Counted from the stretch's first letter, positions 44,986 through 57,626 are shown. The stretch is 64,000 nt of DNA from Gammaproteobacteria bacterium (GCA_018828385.1 JAHJVE010000014.1:62001-126000); one strand, 5' to 3'. The notes: generated from the sequence alone by a model not told the origin. Numbers and translations are program-made.

Positions 44986-47826
44986 GTGACAGCGAGTGCG
45001 CCGCTCCATCTGAGAATTTTCATTTCCTCACCCGGCGATGTCGGCGACGAGCGGCGCCTGGCCCGCGAAATCATCGAATCCCTGCCGCGCGACCCGGCCT
45101 ATCGCGGCAAGATCACCAGCGAAGCGATTGCCTACGACGATCCCGATGCGCCATCGCCCATGCCGGCCGGCATCACCCCGCAGCTCGGCGTCAACCTTTA
45201 CAAGGGACCGGCCAGCGCCTGCGACCTGACCATCGTCATCCTGTGGAGCCGGCTCGGCACCCCGGTTTCCGCCGATTGCGTCCGTAGCGACGGCAGCCGC
45301 TACGAGTCCGGCACCGTCTCGGAATACGAAAACGCCCTGGCCGCCGGCAAGGAGGTCTGGATATTCCGGCGCAGCGAAAAGCCCAGGGTCGAGCTCGATG
45401 ACCCAGACTTCGACGCCAAGCTTAATCAATACCGGGCCGTCGGCCGCTTTCTCGAGCGCCTCCAGAATGCCGACGGCTCGGCTGCCGGCGGCCGCCACGA
45501 CTACGCCGACCCGGCCGAATTCGCCGCCTTGTTCCGCAAGCTCCTGAGCGCCTGTTTCACGGCTCACCTGGATCGCCAGCCAGGGGCCGTGCCGGTTTCG
45601 GCACCGCTACCGTCACCCGATATCGAACCGCCCTTCCTGGCCCCCGAGGTCGACCGCGACCACGCCATCGTCGGCCGAGATGAACTGGTTCGCCAGGTCT
45701 GGGAACGGGCCATCGCCGGCAAAAGCCAGAGCCTGCTGTTCCTGCCCGGCGTCGGCAAAACGACAGTCGCCCAGGCCCTGCTGGCCGATCGCCAGCGCTT
45801 GCTCGACCACTTCGACGGCGTGCTCTGGGCCGACCTCGGACGCCAGCCCATGGTTGGCGAACAGCTGCGCCGTTGGGCCACGGCCTTGCAGGTTCCCGAC
45901 GAACGCAAGGCCAGCCTGGCCAGCATCGACGACTGGAAAGCGACGGTCAAGGCAGCGATCGGCAATCGGCGGATTCTGGTCGTTCTCGACGACGTCTGGC
46001 AGAACAAGGCAGCCCGGGAATTCATGCACCTTGCCCCGCGCGGCGTCTTCATCATCACCACGCGCTGCAAGGACGTCGCCGCCATGCTCGGCGACCCCGA
46101 ACTGGTGCCGGAACTCGACGCCACGACCGGCCTCGCGCTGCTTAGCGAAATCGCCCCGAAGGCGGTCGCCTACGACCCCGATGGGGCGAGCAATCTGGTC
46201 AGCGCCGTCTATGGCCTGCCGCTGGCCCTGGTCCTGATCGGCAAATACTTGCGCCGCGAATCGTCGGACGGCGACCCCGACCGCACCGCAAGCGCCTTCC
46301 AGACCATGGCCGAGGCCGGCCACCGGCTGGAAATCAACCCCGACGAGGAGGCCGGCGCGCATTCGCTGGCCGAAATCATCGAAGTCAGCTTCGCCGCCCT
46401 GCGCTCGGACGATGCGCGACGGGCCATCATCAACCTCGCCATCTTCCGTCCCAAGCCCAACACCTTTTCCAAGGACATCGCCCGCCAAGTTGCCGGCACC
46501 GAAGCGGCCGTACTGTATGACCTGAGCGACATCGGCCTGATCGAGCATTACGGCGACGGCGAATACACCATGCACCGGGTCATTGCCGAATATGCCAGGA
46601 CCAGGCTGCCGCTGACCGAATCGCAGGCGCTGCACCACCAGGCCGTCAATTACTACGCCCGGCAATTGCAGCAGGACATCGACGACAACCCGGTCGCCTA
46701 CCTTGGCTGGTACCGCTACGAACAGACCGACTGGCAGGCGACCAAGGATGCCTGGCTTTACCATCTGGCCCATGCCGGCAACGCGGTAAGCAGCGTGCAG
46801 GCCTTCCTGCGCGTTTACTTCGACGCCTTCTGGTGGTGGGGCTATTACCAGCGCTTCCCCTTCTGCGAGCGCCTCCTGCTCGAATGGCAGCAACGGCGCA
46901 GCGTCGATCCGAAAGTGCGCCAGGGACTCGAACAACTCGCCACATTTCAGAACGCCTACCCGGAAGGCTACGAAAAGGCCGCCCGCGGCAACTGGAACGA
47001 GGTGGAACGCTCGCTCACCCGCCTGCGGCAAAGCCTCGGGCTGGAAGGCGAAATTTCCGCCATCCATGATGAAGACGCCCGCCGGGTGCGTGGTTTCACC
47101 GACTTCCTGTTGGCCGAGGCCTACGCCTATGGCCGCCATGACCCCGAGGGTGCCCTCAAGCGCTACGCTGCCGCCCACGACATTTTCCATCTTGATGGCG
47201 ACCTCTGGGTGGCGGCATGGCTCTGTTTTTACGTTGCCCAATATCTCCTTGAGCAAGGCAGTTTCGACGGTTCGGCAGAATATGCCCAGCGTTCGCTGAG
47301 CGAAGCCGGCTGCGCCGCCGGGGGCGAGGATGCGCCGTTGGCCGAACGCGACGCCGAACTGCTCGCCAACAATTACCGACTGCTCGGCGACTTGGCCATC
47401 GCCAGCCATGAGTATGCACAGTCCGCCCGGCACTACCTGCGGGCGACTTTCTACGCCTACGCCTTCCAGGCCATTCCCGAACCCGCCGACACCTACACCA
47501 TGGCCTTCTACCAGGAAATCACCAGCCGCATCGCCGGGCAGGCAGCCCGTCTCGCCGGCACCGAACGGGCCACCGGCGCAACGCTATGCGAGACGATAGT
47601 CGACTATTGGCAGATTTACTGGCAACGCCATCCGGAACAAACGACCGCCAACGGCTTGGCTACGGCGCTGAGCAATGCCGACCCCATCGCCATCGCCGCC
47701 GCCCTCTTCCCGCCGCCCATCACCGGCGACATCCTGAGCAGGGCAGCCGATTACGCCCGGGAAGTCGAGGCGATCATCCCCACCCTCGCCGCCGCTCTCG
47801 ACAAAATAAATCAGGCCGACAAGTAG
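44986..47826 (+). CDS. STAND ATPase: DUF4062 plus NB-ARC plus C-terminal repeats
   Basis: 946 residues, GTG start 6 bases after the pseudogene. N-terminal DUF4062 domain (about 8-185; FISSPGDVGDERRLAREII), a TIR-like fold. NB-ARC follows: P-loop LPGVGKTT (Lys258), kinase-2 ILVVLDDVW (near 330-338), GVFIITTRC, and GLPLALVLIGKYL (410-422). The MHD position reads MHR (529-531). The C-terminal 380 residues are helical, TPR-like, probably the sensor. The first Gly of the usual GxxxxGKT loop is Phe252. The layout is that of NLR-like immune ATPases of bacteria; a TIR gene lies just across. Confidence 0.85.
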   Translation: MTASAPLHLRIFISSPGDVGDERRLAREIIESLPRDPAYRGKITSEAIAYDDPDAPSPMPAGITPQLGVNLYKGPASACDLTIVILWSRLGTPVSADCVRSDGSRYESGTVSEYENALAAGKEVWIFRRSEKPRVELDDPDFDAKLNQYRAVGRFLERLQNADGSAAGGRHDYADPAEFAALFRKLLSACFTAHLDRQPGAVPVSAPLPSPDIEPPFLAPEVDRDHAIVGRDELVRQVWERAIAGKSQSLLFLPGVGKTTVAQALLADRQRLLDHFDGVLWADLGRQPMVGEQLRRWATALQVPDERKASLASIDDWKATVKAAIGNRRILVVLDDVWQNKAAREFMHLAPRGVFIITTRCKDVAAMLGDPELVPELDATTGLALLSEIAPKAVAYDPDGASNLVSAVYGLPLALVLIGKYLRRESSDGDPDRTASAFQTMAEAGHRLEINPDEEAGAHSLAEIIEVSFAALRSDDARRAIINLAIFRPKPNTFSKDIARQVAGTEAAVLYDLSDIGLIEHYGDGEYTMHRVIAEYARTRLPLTESQALHHQAVNYYARQLQQDIDDNPVAYLGWYRYEQTDWQATKDAWLYHLAHAGNAVSSVQAFLRVYFDAFWWWGYYQRFPFCERLLLEWQQRRSVDPKVRQGLEQLATFQNAYPEGYEKAARGNWNEVERSLTRLRQSLGLEGEISAIHDEDARRVRGFTDFLLAEAYAYGRHDPEGALKRYAAAHDIFHLDGDLWVAAWLCFYVAQYLLEQGSFDGSAEYAQRSLSEAGCAAGGEDAPLAERDAELLANNYRLLGDLAIASHEYAQSARHYLRATFYAYAFQAIPEPADTYTMAFYQEITSRIAGQAARLAGTERATGATLCETIVDYWQIYWQRHPEQTTANGLATALSNADPIAIAAALFPPPITGDILSRAADYAREVEAIIPTLAAALDKINQADK

Positions 47827-47866
47827 GGAAACAGCCCGGCACAGGACAAACCAGTAGGCCGAAAAA

Positions 47867-48250
47867 CTACTTCCCACGGTCAACCCGAAAAATCAGCCGA
47901 TTTCCAAATCGGTCCTCGCCGCTCCCCTCGAACGAGCGGCAGGTAATCGCCATCCACCGTACAGCCACCTCTCGGCCATCGTTGCAGCGGACGACGCCTG
48001 TTCCGGATTCGCCGGCGCAACTGCCCGGCCGGGGCGAGGTCTCGGGGGGCGCCAACTGCCCGTCGCATTGCAGCCGACCCTCGCCATCAGCCAGGATGAA
48101 ACTACCGCCACCGCTCGCGTCGCCGGGAAAGCCCTTGCCGCGCAGTTCGCCCGGCACGTCGCTCAGGCTGCCGCGCGCCTGATAGCCGAAGGCACACGCA
48201 GCGAGCAGCGAGGCAACGATCATGAGCAGGGAAATTCCGCGTTTGTTCAC
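47867..48250 (-). CDS. Probable lipoprotein, 127 residues
   Basis: GTG start 48250 (ATG at codon 10 is an alternative). A lipobox SLLAAC follows a short hydrophobic stretch, so the mature protein would begin at Cys19. Two later Cys pairs could form disulfides (CDGQL, GSCAG, RCNDG, ITCRSF). No family is recognised. The last ten codons lie inside a copy of the dispersed element (RLIFRVDRGK), so the gene end may have been built from it. It diverges from dapC. Confidence 0.55.
   Translation of the reverse strand: MNKRGISLLMIVASLLAACAFGYQARGSLSDVPGELRGKGFPGDASGGGSFILADGEGRLQCDGQLAPPETSPRPGSCAGESGTGVVRCNDGREVAVRWMAITCRSFEGSGEDRFGNRLIFRVDRGK
47875..47910 (+). repeat. Copy of the dispersed element at the 3' end of the lipoprotein gene
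   Basis: Core CACGGTCAACCCGAA, then AAATCAGCCGATTTCCAAAT. One core mismatch. GATTCC-like CTTCC precedes it, as at other intergenic copies. Confidence 0.75.
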
Positions 48251-48309
48251 AAGGCAGGCAAAGCGTTTTCGGGGATAATCCGCATTTTTACACCCATTCG
48301 ACGCCCGAC

Positions 48310-49500
48310 GTGAATTCGCATCTCGCCCAACTCCAGCCCTACCCCTTCGAAAAGCTGCGCGCCCTGTTCGCCGGCGTCACGCCCAACCCGGAATACAAGG
48401 AGATCAAGCTCTCCATCGGCGAGCCGCAGCACCCGACGCCGGCTTTCATCATGGAGTCGCTGGCCAATGGCCTGAAAGGGCTGGCCAACTACCCGACGAC
48501 GCAGGGCATGCCGGCATTGCGTCAGGCCATCGCCGCCTGGTGCCAGCGCCGCTACGACCTGGCGCTCAATCCGGAAACCGAAATCCTGCCGGTGAACGGC
48601 TCGCGCGAAGCGCTGTTCTCCTTCGCGCAAACCGTCATCGATACCAGCCGTGGCCACGTTCCGCTGGTCGTCAGCCCGAACCCGTTCTACCAGATCTACG
48701 AAGGCGCCGCCTACCTGTCCGGCGCCGAGCCGCGCTTCCTCAACAACCTGCCCGACAACGATTTCGCCTTCGACTACGCCAGCCTGAGCGAAGAAGAATG
48801 GGCCCGCGTCCAGCTTTTCTACGTCTGCTCGCCCGGCAACCCGACCGGCAAGGTGCTGTCGCTGGAAGACTGGAAAACGCTGTTCGCGCTGTCTGACAAA
48901 TACGGTTTCGTCATCGCCTCCGACGAGTGCTATTCGGAAATCTACTTCGACGAAGCCAACCCGCCCATCGGCGGCCTCCAGGCGGCCAAGCTACTCGGCC
49001 GTTCGAACGAACGGCTGGTCATATTCTCCAGCCTGTCCAAGCGCTCCAACGTGCCAGGCATGCGCTCCGGCTTTGTCGCCGGCGATGCGGCCATCCTCAA
49101 GAAATACCTGCTCTTCCGCACCTACCAGGGCTGCGCCATGTCGCCGCCGGTGCAGACGGCTTCCATCGCCGCCTGGAACGACGAGGCGCACGTCCTCGAC
49201 AACCGCAACCAGTATCGCGAGAAGTTCGCCGCCTGCACGCCGCTGATTGCCGAAGTGCTCGGCACCGGCATGCCCGACGCCAGCTTCTACCTGTGGGCCA
49301 GGACGCCGATCGCCGACACCGACTTCGCCCGCGGCCTGCTCGAACACTATAATGTCGTGGTCCTGCCCGGCAGCTTCCTGGCGCGCGAAGTCCGCGGCGT
49401 CAATCCGGGGGCCAATTTCATTCGTATCGCGCTGGTCGCCTCACTCGACGAGTGTCTGGAAGCGACCCGCCGCATTCGCCAATTCGCACAACAACTGTAA
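48310..49500 (+). CDS. dapC: Succinyldiaminopimelate aminotransferase
   Basis: 396 residues, GTG start; a class I PLP aminotransferase. The PLP lysine is in SSLSKRSNVPGMRSG. Substrate motif near NYPTTQGMPALRQAIAAW. It makes N-succinyl-2-amino-6-ketopimelate reversible with its L,L-DAP product in the lysine/peptidoglycan route. Followed after 15 bases by dapD, one step earlier in the pathway, which supports the assignment over a general aspartate aminotransferase. Confidence 0.93.
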   Translation: MNSHLAQLQPYPFEKLRALFAGVTPNPEYKEIKLSIGEPQHPTPAFIMESLANGLKGLANYPTTQGMPALRQAIAAWCQRRYDLALNPETEILPVNGSREALFSFAQTVIDTSRGHVPLVVSPNPFYQIYEGAAYLSGAEPRFLNNLPDNDFAFDYASLSEEEWARVQLFYVCSPGNPTGKVLSLEDWKTLFALSDKYGFVIASDECYSEIYFDEANPPIGGLQAAKLLGRSNERLVIFSSLSKRSNVPGMRSGFVAGDAAILKKYLLFRTYQGCAMSPPVQTASIAAWNDEAHVLDNRNQYREKFAACTPLIAEVLGTGMPDASFYLWARTPIADTDFARGLLEHYNVVVLPGSFLAREVRGVNPGANFIRIALVASLDECLEATRRIRQFAQQL

Positions 49501-49515
49501 ACAGAGAGAACATCC

Positions 49516-50334
49516 ATGAGCCATCCCCTGCAAGCCATCATCGAAGAACTCTGGGAACGCCGCACCGAGCTGTCCCCGCAATCGCCGACCGACACCATTG
49601 CTGCCATCAACCAGGTGGTTGGCATGCTCGATTCCGGCGCTCTGCGTGTCGCCGAAAAGATCAATGGTGACTGGGTCACCCACCAGTGGATCAAGAAGGC
49701 CGTGCTGCTCTCCTTCCGCGTCCGCGACAACCGCGTCCAGGAATCCGGCGACGTCCGTTTCTACGACAAGGTCGACACCAAGTTCGAAGGCTGGAGCGAA
49801 GAGCAGTTCCGTGAAGGCGGCTTCCGCGTCGTTCCGGGCGCCGTCGTCCGCAAGGGTTCTTTCATCGCCAAGAATGCCGTGCTCATGCCGTCCTTCGTCA
49901 ACATCGGCGCCTACGTCGATGAAGCGACGATGGTCGACACCTGGGTCACCGTCGGCTCCTGCGCCCAGATCGGCAAGAACGTACACCTTTCCGGCGGCGT
50001 CGGCATCGGCGGCGTCCTTGAGCCGCTGCAAGCCAACCCGACCATCATCGAAGACAACTGCTTCATCGGCGCCCGTTCGGAAGTCGTCGAAGGCGTCATC
50101 ATCGGCGAAAACTCCGTGCTCTCCATGGGCGTTTACATCGGCCAGAGCACCCCAATCTACGACCGCGAAACCGGTGAAGTCACCTACGGCCGCGTGCCGC
50201 CGGGCTCCGTCGTGATCAGCGGCACCTTGCCGAAGGCCAACGGCGTGTATAGCCTGTATGCCGCAATCATCGTTAAGAAGGTCGACGCGCAAACCCGCTC
50301 GAAGACCAGCATCAACGAACTGCTGCGCCCGTAA
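49516..50334 (+). CDS. dapD: Tetrahydrodipicolinate N-succinyltransferase
   Basis: 272 residues, normal length. N-terminal helical domain, then a hexapeptide left-handed helix ([29 protein letters not shown] [13 protein letters not shown]). It transfers succinyl from succinyl-CoA. Start ATG 49516 has GAGAGAACATCC before it. Part of dapC-dapD-pilU-dapE. Confidence 0.97.
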   Translation: MSHPLQAIIEELWERRTELSPQSPTDTIAAINQVVGMLDSGALRVAEKINGDWVTHQWIKKAVLLSFRVRDNRVQESGDVRFYDKVDTKFEGWSEEQFREGGFRVVPGAVVRKGSFIAKNAVLMPSFVNIGAYVDEATMVDTWVTVGSCAQIGKNVHLSGGVGIGGVLEPLQANPTIIEDNCFIGARSEVVEGVIIGENSVLSMGVYIGQSTPIYDRETGEVTYGRVPPGSVVISGTLPKANGVYSLYAAIIVKKVDAQTRSKTSINELLRP

Positions 50335-50361
50335 GCCCCACCACTCCACGAAGGTCTTGTC

Positions 50362-53575
<3,214 letters not shown>

Positions 53576-53589
53576 GCCAGCTGTTTGAA

Positions 53590-54441
53590 ATGCCCAGCCC
53601 GTTCGAAGTCGAAACGGGCACGGTCCTCATGCACGAACCGTCGTGGGCGCGGGAGGGCGAACTGCGCGCCCAGTTGCTCGACGAAAGCTACCCCAAGCCC
53701 TTCGTCATCGACGACGGCAAATCGCGTTTCCTCTATTTCAACGTCCGCCTCATGCAGAGCGAAATGTCGCTCAAGGCGCCGCACGACCTGGCCATCCGCT
53801 ACACGCAGAAAATGATGGCCTTCCTGCTCTTCCAGCCACGCCCGAAACGCATCGTGCTGATCGGCCTCGGCGGCGGCTCGCTGATCAAGTTCTGCTACCA
53901 GCGCATGCCCGGCACGCAGTTGACGGCCGTCGAACTCGACCCCAACGTCATCGCCTTCCGCGACACCTTTCTCATGCCGCCCGACGATGACCGCCTGCAG
54001 GTTTTGGAGGCCGACGGCGCCGAATTCCTCGAAAGCACCGAAAAAGGTATCGATGCCCTGCTCGTTGACGCCTTCGACAAAACCGGCTTCGCGCCCAGCC
54101 TGGCCAACCGCGAATTCTTCGACAACGCCTACGCCAAGCTATCCGGCAATGGCGTGCTGGTCATCAACCTGGCCGGCGAAAAGGAAACCTACGCCGGCCT
54201 GATCGGCGAAGCCATGCACGTTTTTGACGACCAGGTCATCGTCATTTCGGTACCGGACGACGGCAACCACGTCCTCTACGCTTTCAAGGAACGTCATTTC
54301 GAGCCGCGCTGGCGCTGGTTGCACAACTATGCCAAGGAACTCCGCGCCAAGTTCGGTCTCGATTTCCCGGCCTTCGTGCAAAAGATGGAACGCTCGACCA
54401 AGCTCGGCCTGGCCCGACGGGAGGCCATTCGCGGTCGCTAG
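53590..54441 (+). CDS. Spermidine-synthase-like protein
   Basis: 283 residues from ATG 53590; a TTG 18 bases upstream is possible. Contains the polyamine synthase / SAM-type fold: IGLGGGSLIKFCYQRMPGT, VELDPNVIAFRD and DALLVDAFDKTGFAP. The substrate-binding GGGD-type loop reads GGGS, and Asp residues of true SpeE are partly absent. It may therefore be a methyltransferase-like relative rather than a spermidine synthase. It follows prmB by 14 bases. Confidence 0.75.
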   Translation: MPSPFEVETGTVLMHEPSWAREGELRAQLLDESYPKPFVIDDGKSRFLYFNVRLMQSEMSLKAPHDLAIRYTQKMMAFLLFQPRPKRIVLIGLGGGSLIKFCYQRMPGTQLTAVELDPNVIAFRDTFLMPPDDDRLQVLEADGAEFLESTEKGIDALLVDAFDKTGFAPSLANREFFDNAYAKLSGNGVLVINLAGEKETYAGLIGEAMHVFDDQVIVISVPDDGNHVLYAFKERHFEPRWRWLHNYAKELRAKFGLDFPAFVQKMERSTKLGLARREAIRGR

Positions 54442-54470
54442 CCGGCTGTTTTCCGGCGCAAACCGGATTC

Positions 54471-54506
54471 CTACGGTCAACCGGAAAAAACGGCCAAAAT
54501 TGAAAT
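54471..54506 (+). repeat. Near-consensus intergenic copy of the dispersed element
   Basis: Core CTACGGTCAACCGG, perfect, then AAAAAACGGCC and AAAATTGAAAT. It lies between convergent genes. GGATTCC directly precedes the core. Confidence 0.93.
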
Positions 54507-54513
54507 GTGGCAG

Positions 54514-55968
54514 CTAAGCGATTTCCTGCAAGATCCCCCGTAACAACCGCCAGCACCGCTCGACCGAAGCAATCTCGACCCGCTCGCCCGGCGCATGCGC
54601 GCCACGGATGGTCGGGCCAAAAGACACGATATCCATCCCCGGATACTTGTCGCCGATGATGCCGCACTCCAGCCCGGCATGAATGACCTCAACCTTCGAC
54701 TCTGCAGCAAAATCCCGCCGATAAACCGACTGACACAACTTGAGCAATTCAGACGCCGGATTCGGCGCCCAACCCGGATAAAAACCGGACTTTTCAGCCG
54801 ACGTTCCACTCAGCGCCCACAAACTGACAATCTCGTCGGCCAGCGCCAGGCTGCCGCTACCGATCAACGAACGCACCATAAAGTTGCACGATCCCCCATT
54901 CGGGTGCACATCGACCATGCCCAGATTGTTCGACGTCTCAACCACGCCCGGCACCTGCCGGCTCATTCGCCGCACGCCATGCGGCGCTGCATGCAGCGAG
55001 CCGAGCCAGACTTCCTGCTCGGCCACCGCCATGACCTGCCTTGCCTCGGCCACTGAAATAGCGAGGCTCACGCCCTCGTCAACCCCGCGCAATTCCGCCC
55101 GCAAGCTGGCCTCCATCCCGGCCAGCCAACTCGCCAGACGCCCGCCCCGACCACCGGGCACGGCCACCGTCGCCACCGCCTCACGCGGCAAGGCATTGCG
55201 CGCCGAGCCACCGACCAGATCGACCAGCCGAAGCGGTGTCACCTCCTCCAGCTCGCGCAACACGCGAACCAGCAGTTTGATCGCGTTGCCCCGTTCCTCG
55301 TGGATATCGACGCCGGAATGCCCGCCCCGCAAGCCGCGCAGGGTGAGCCTGACCACCTCGAAGCCTGCCGGAACAGGTTCCGCCACGCCGCTGCGCTCGA
55401 CATTCACATCCAGCCCGCCAGCACACCCCAGGTAAAACTCGCCCCATTCCTCAGTATCGAGATTGAGCATCAGCCGCCCCTGGAGAACACCCGGCTCCAG
55501 GCCACGCGCCCCGCCCATGCCGGCCTCTTCATCGACGGTCAGCAAGGCCTCAAGCGGCCCATGCACAAGATTTTCATCCTCAAGCGCCGCCAGAATCAGC
55601 GCCACGCCTATCCCGTTATCGGCTCCCAGCGTCGTCTTTTCCGCCACCAGCCAGCCATCGCGCAGTTCGGGAACAATCGGATCACGGGAAAAATCATGGC
55701 TACTGTCTGCGTTCTTCTGACACACCATGTCGAGATGTGCCTGCAGCACAATACCCGGCCGTCCCTCACCACCCGCACTCGCCGGCTTGCGGAGAATCAG
55801 ATTGCCTGCCGCATCGACCACAGCCTCCAGACCGCGGGCCACCGCCCAATTCAGAAGTGAATCGCGCAGTTCAGCCTCCGCCTTCGAAGCGCGCGGCGTC
55901 GCGCACAGCGCCTCAAAATGCGCCCAGACGGGCGCTGGATCAAGACCGGAAAACACCGAGGTAGTCAC
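54514..55968 (-). CDS. pepD: Aminoacyl-histidine dipeptidase (cytosolic nonspecific dipeptidase)
   Basis: 484 residues, GTG start 55968 with GGAG before it; an upstream open frame runs into the att site and is not coding. E. coli PepD has 485. M20 zinc peptidase: VLQAHLDMVCQKN, TLGADNGIGVALILAAL, LTVDEEAGMGGARG, and C-terminal FGPTIRGAHAPGERV. It splits Xaa-His and other dipeptides. It is the last gene before the island and was originally next downstream of tRNA-His. Confidence 0.95.
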   Translation of the reverse strand: MTTSVFSGLDPAPVWAHFEALCATPRASKAEAELRDSLLNWAVARGLEAVVDAAGNLILRKPASAGGEGRPGIVLQAHLDMVCQKNADSSHDFSRDPIVPELRDGWLVAEKTTLGADNGIGVALILAALEDENLVHGPLEALLTVDEEAGMGGARGLEPGVLQGRLMLNLDTEEWGEFYLGCAGGLDVNVERSGVAEPVPAGFEVVRLTLRGLRGGHSGVDIHEERGNAIKLLVRVLRELEEVTPLRLVDLVGGSARNALPREAVATVAVPGGRGGRLASWLAGMEASLRAELRGVDEGVSLAISVAEARQVMAVAEQEVWLGSLHAAPHGVRRMSRQVPGVVETSNNLGMVDVHPNGGSCNFMVRSLIGSGSLALADEIVSLWALSGTSAEKSGFYPGWAPNPASELLKLCQSVYRRDFAAESKVEVIHAGLECGIIGDKYPGMDIVSFGPTIRGAHAPGERVEIASVERCWRLLRGILQEIA

Positions 55969-55990
55969 GTCACAGAACTCCAAAAGTGAA

Positions 55991-56022
55991 AACCCCCGCA
56001 GACCTTGCGGTGTGCGGGGGTT
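55991..56022 (-). terminator. Original tRNA-His terminator, now left of the island
   Basis: A 10-bp stem (AACCCCCGCA with TGCGGGGGTT) with TTTT next on the minus strand. It stands 7 bases from the att copy, where the end of a tRNA-His transcript would be before integration. Confidence 0.75.
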
Positions 56023-56028
56023 AAATTC

Positions 56029-56084
56029 TGGGGCGACTGATGGGGCTCGAACCCACGACAACCGGAATCACAATCCGGGACTCT
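56029..56084. other. Left att site (duplicate 3' part of tRNA-His)
   Basis: 56 bases identical to the 3' part of the tRNA at 63301-63356, starting TGGGGCGACTGATGGGGCTC. After 56084 the sequence leaves the tRNA (GAAGGTT instead of ACCAACT). Confidence 0.95.
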
Positions 56085-56136
56085 GAAGGTTGAGAAAGCG
56101 CCCCCCGCAAGGGATTCCGCCAAATTATAGCCTGTG

Positions 56137-56158
56137 CTGTCCTTCCCCTGTCCTTCCG
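56137..56158 (+). repeat. Two tandem 11-bp repeats, likely integrase arm sites (left)
   Basis: CTGTCCTTCCC then CTGTCCTTCCG, directly before the integrase start. The same pair recurs at the right end (63178-63199). Confidence 0.7.
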
Positions 56159-56166
56159 GGGGTTGT

Positions 56167-57222
56167 ATGGCAACAATTCGCAAGCGTGGTGCCAAGTGGC
56201 AAGCGCGCGTTCAGATCAAAGGTTTCGACCAAGTAGCAAAGTCATTTTCCAGCCGAGCCGATGCCGAGGCATGGGGAAAGATCACCGAATCCGAGATGAT
56301 CCGGGGCGCGTACATCAAGCGCAGCGATGCAGAGCAGACCACACTGGCCGATGCTCTCGACAGGTACGAACGTGAAGTTTCGGCCAGCAAGCGCGGTGCG
56401 ACACAGGAGGCAATGCGCATCAAGGCATGGAAAGCGCACAGGCTGGCTAAAAAGACGCTCGCAGCCCTTCGTGGTGCCGACTTTGCACAGTATCGGGACC
56501 AACGGCTCAAGGATGCAGCCCCGGCAACTGTCAGGCTCGAGCTAGCCATTCTCGGAAACATGTTCAACGTGGCTCGAAAGGAATGGGGGTACGAAGGACT
56601 GACTAACCCCATCGAAGCGATACGCCTGCCATCTGTGCAGAACTCCCGAAGCCGTTTGTTTTACGACGGAGAGGAGGCATTACTGCTAGATGCCCTTGTT
56701 CCTGTAACGCGGGGGGAAAATGGCCGCGTGAGTGCTGGCTGTAGAAATTCATGGCTGCGCCCCCTTATCCTACTAGCACTGGAAACAGCCATGCGGCGGG
56801 GAGAATTGCTATCGCTACGCTGGGAGAACATCCGGCTCACGGAGCGTGTGGCACACCTCCCCATGACGAAGAACGGCACGAGCCGATATGTGCCGCTATC
56901 CACTAAGGCGGTGGAGATTTTTAAATCCCTACCCCGAGCCCTGCGGGGGCCTGTTTTCACCATTTCAGCCAATGCGATAAACCTCGGCTTTGTGCGAGCC
57001 GTTGAACGCGCCCGCCTTGCCTATCTGGAGTCCGGGGGCACAGATTCCCGGATGCTTGTTGATCTTCATTTTCACGACTTGCGGCACGTTGCCATTACTC
57101 GAATAGCCGAGAAACTGCCGAACATCGTGGAGCTTGCAGCCGTAAGTGGTCATCAAGATGTACGGATGCTGAAACGCTATTACCACCCTCGTGCAGAGGA
57201 CTTAGCCAGAAAACTCGGATGA
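56167..57222 (+). CDS. int: Tyrosine-type site-specific integrase
   Basis: 351 residues from ATG 56167. N-terminal arm-binding region (ATIRKRGAKWQARVQIKGF), core-binding SAM-like domain (about 70-160), catalytic domain with Arg in ETAMRRGELLSLRW, HxxR in FHDLRHVAITRI, His in AVSGHQDVRML and nucleophile Tyr in KRYYHP. Its place beside an att site, reading inward, is standard. It should recombine the tRNA-His sites at 56029 and 63301. Confidence 0.95.
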   Translation: MATIRKRGAKWQARVQIKGFDQVAKSFSSRADAEAWGKITESEMIRGAYIKRSDAEQTTLADALDRYEREVSASKRGATQEAMRIKAWKAHRLAKKTLAALRGADFAQYRDQRLKDAAPATVRLELAILGNMFNVARKEWGYEGLTNPIEAIRLPSVQNSRSRLFYDGEEALLLDALVPVTRGENGRVSAGCRNSWLRPLILLALETAMRRGELLSLRWENIRLTERVAHLPMTKNGTSRYVPLSTKAVEIFKSLPRALRGPVFTISANAINLGFVRAVERARLAYLESGGTDSRMLVDLHFHDLRHVAITRIAEKLPNIVELAAVSGHQDVRMLKRYYHPRAEDLARKLG

Positions 57223-57407
57223 AAAATAGCCCGTTTCGGCGGGGTGATGAAAATATTTTCGCTGAGTTTCTTTATCCAGTTAGACGGAGTTATACGGCAT
57301 TGCTTTAAATCGACAAAACGCAATAAATTTAGGCACTTACAAACCTTGATTTGCCTATTTATTATGTTCCCTACGGAGCCCTTCCGGTCTAATTGGAGCA
57401 ATACAAA

Positions 57408-57620
57408 ATGCAGAACGAGCCCACCCAGCATTTCAATTTCACCACCGAGCGAATGACCCGGCCACAGGCTGCGGAATACCTCGGCACATCCCACCAGTTT
57501 CTCGAACAGGATGCAGTCACCAAGCGTCATGGCATCCCGTTTATCAAGATCGGCCGCAAGGTCGCGTATCTGAAATCAGACCTCGATAGTTGGCTGATGG
57601 CCCATCGCGTTACACAGTAA
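57408..57620 (+). CDS. Small helix-turn-helix protein, excisionase/AlpA type
   Basis: 70 residues from ATG 57408, with GGAG 9 bases upstream. The region MTRPQAAEYLGTSHQFLEQD ... IPFIKIGRKVAYLKSDLDSW is the MerR-like HTH_17 fold of excisionases and AlpA activators. In P4-like elements such genes control excision and replication. It follows a 185-base A/T-richer gap that probably holds its promoter. Confidence 0.85.
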   Translation: MQNEPTQHFNFTTERMTRPQAAEYLGTSHQFLEQDAVTKRHGIPFIKIGRKVAYLKSDLDSWLMAHRVTQ

Positions 57621-57626
57621 CCGACG

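Noticed and set aside
55969..56061. N-terminal extension of PepD into the att site, and a similar frame at 63333 leftward
   Set aside because: Both begin with the same residues because they read the two copies of the tRNA-His 3' part; they are not protein-coding.
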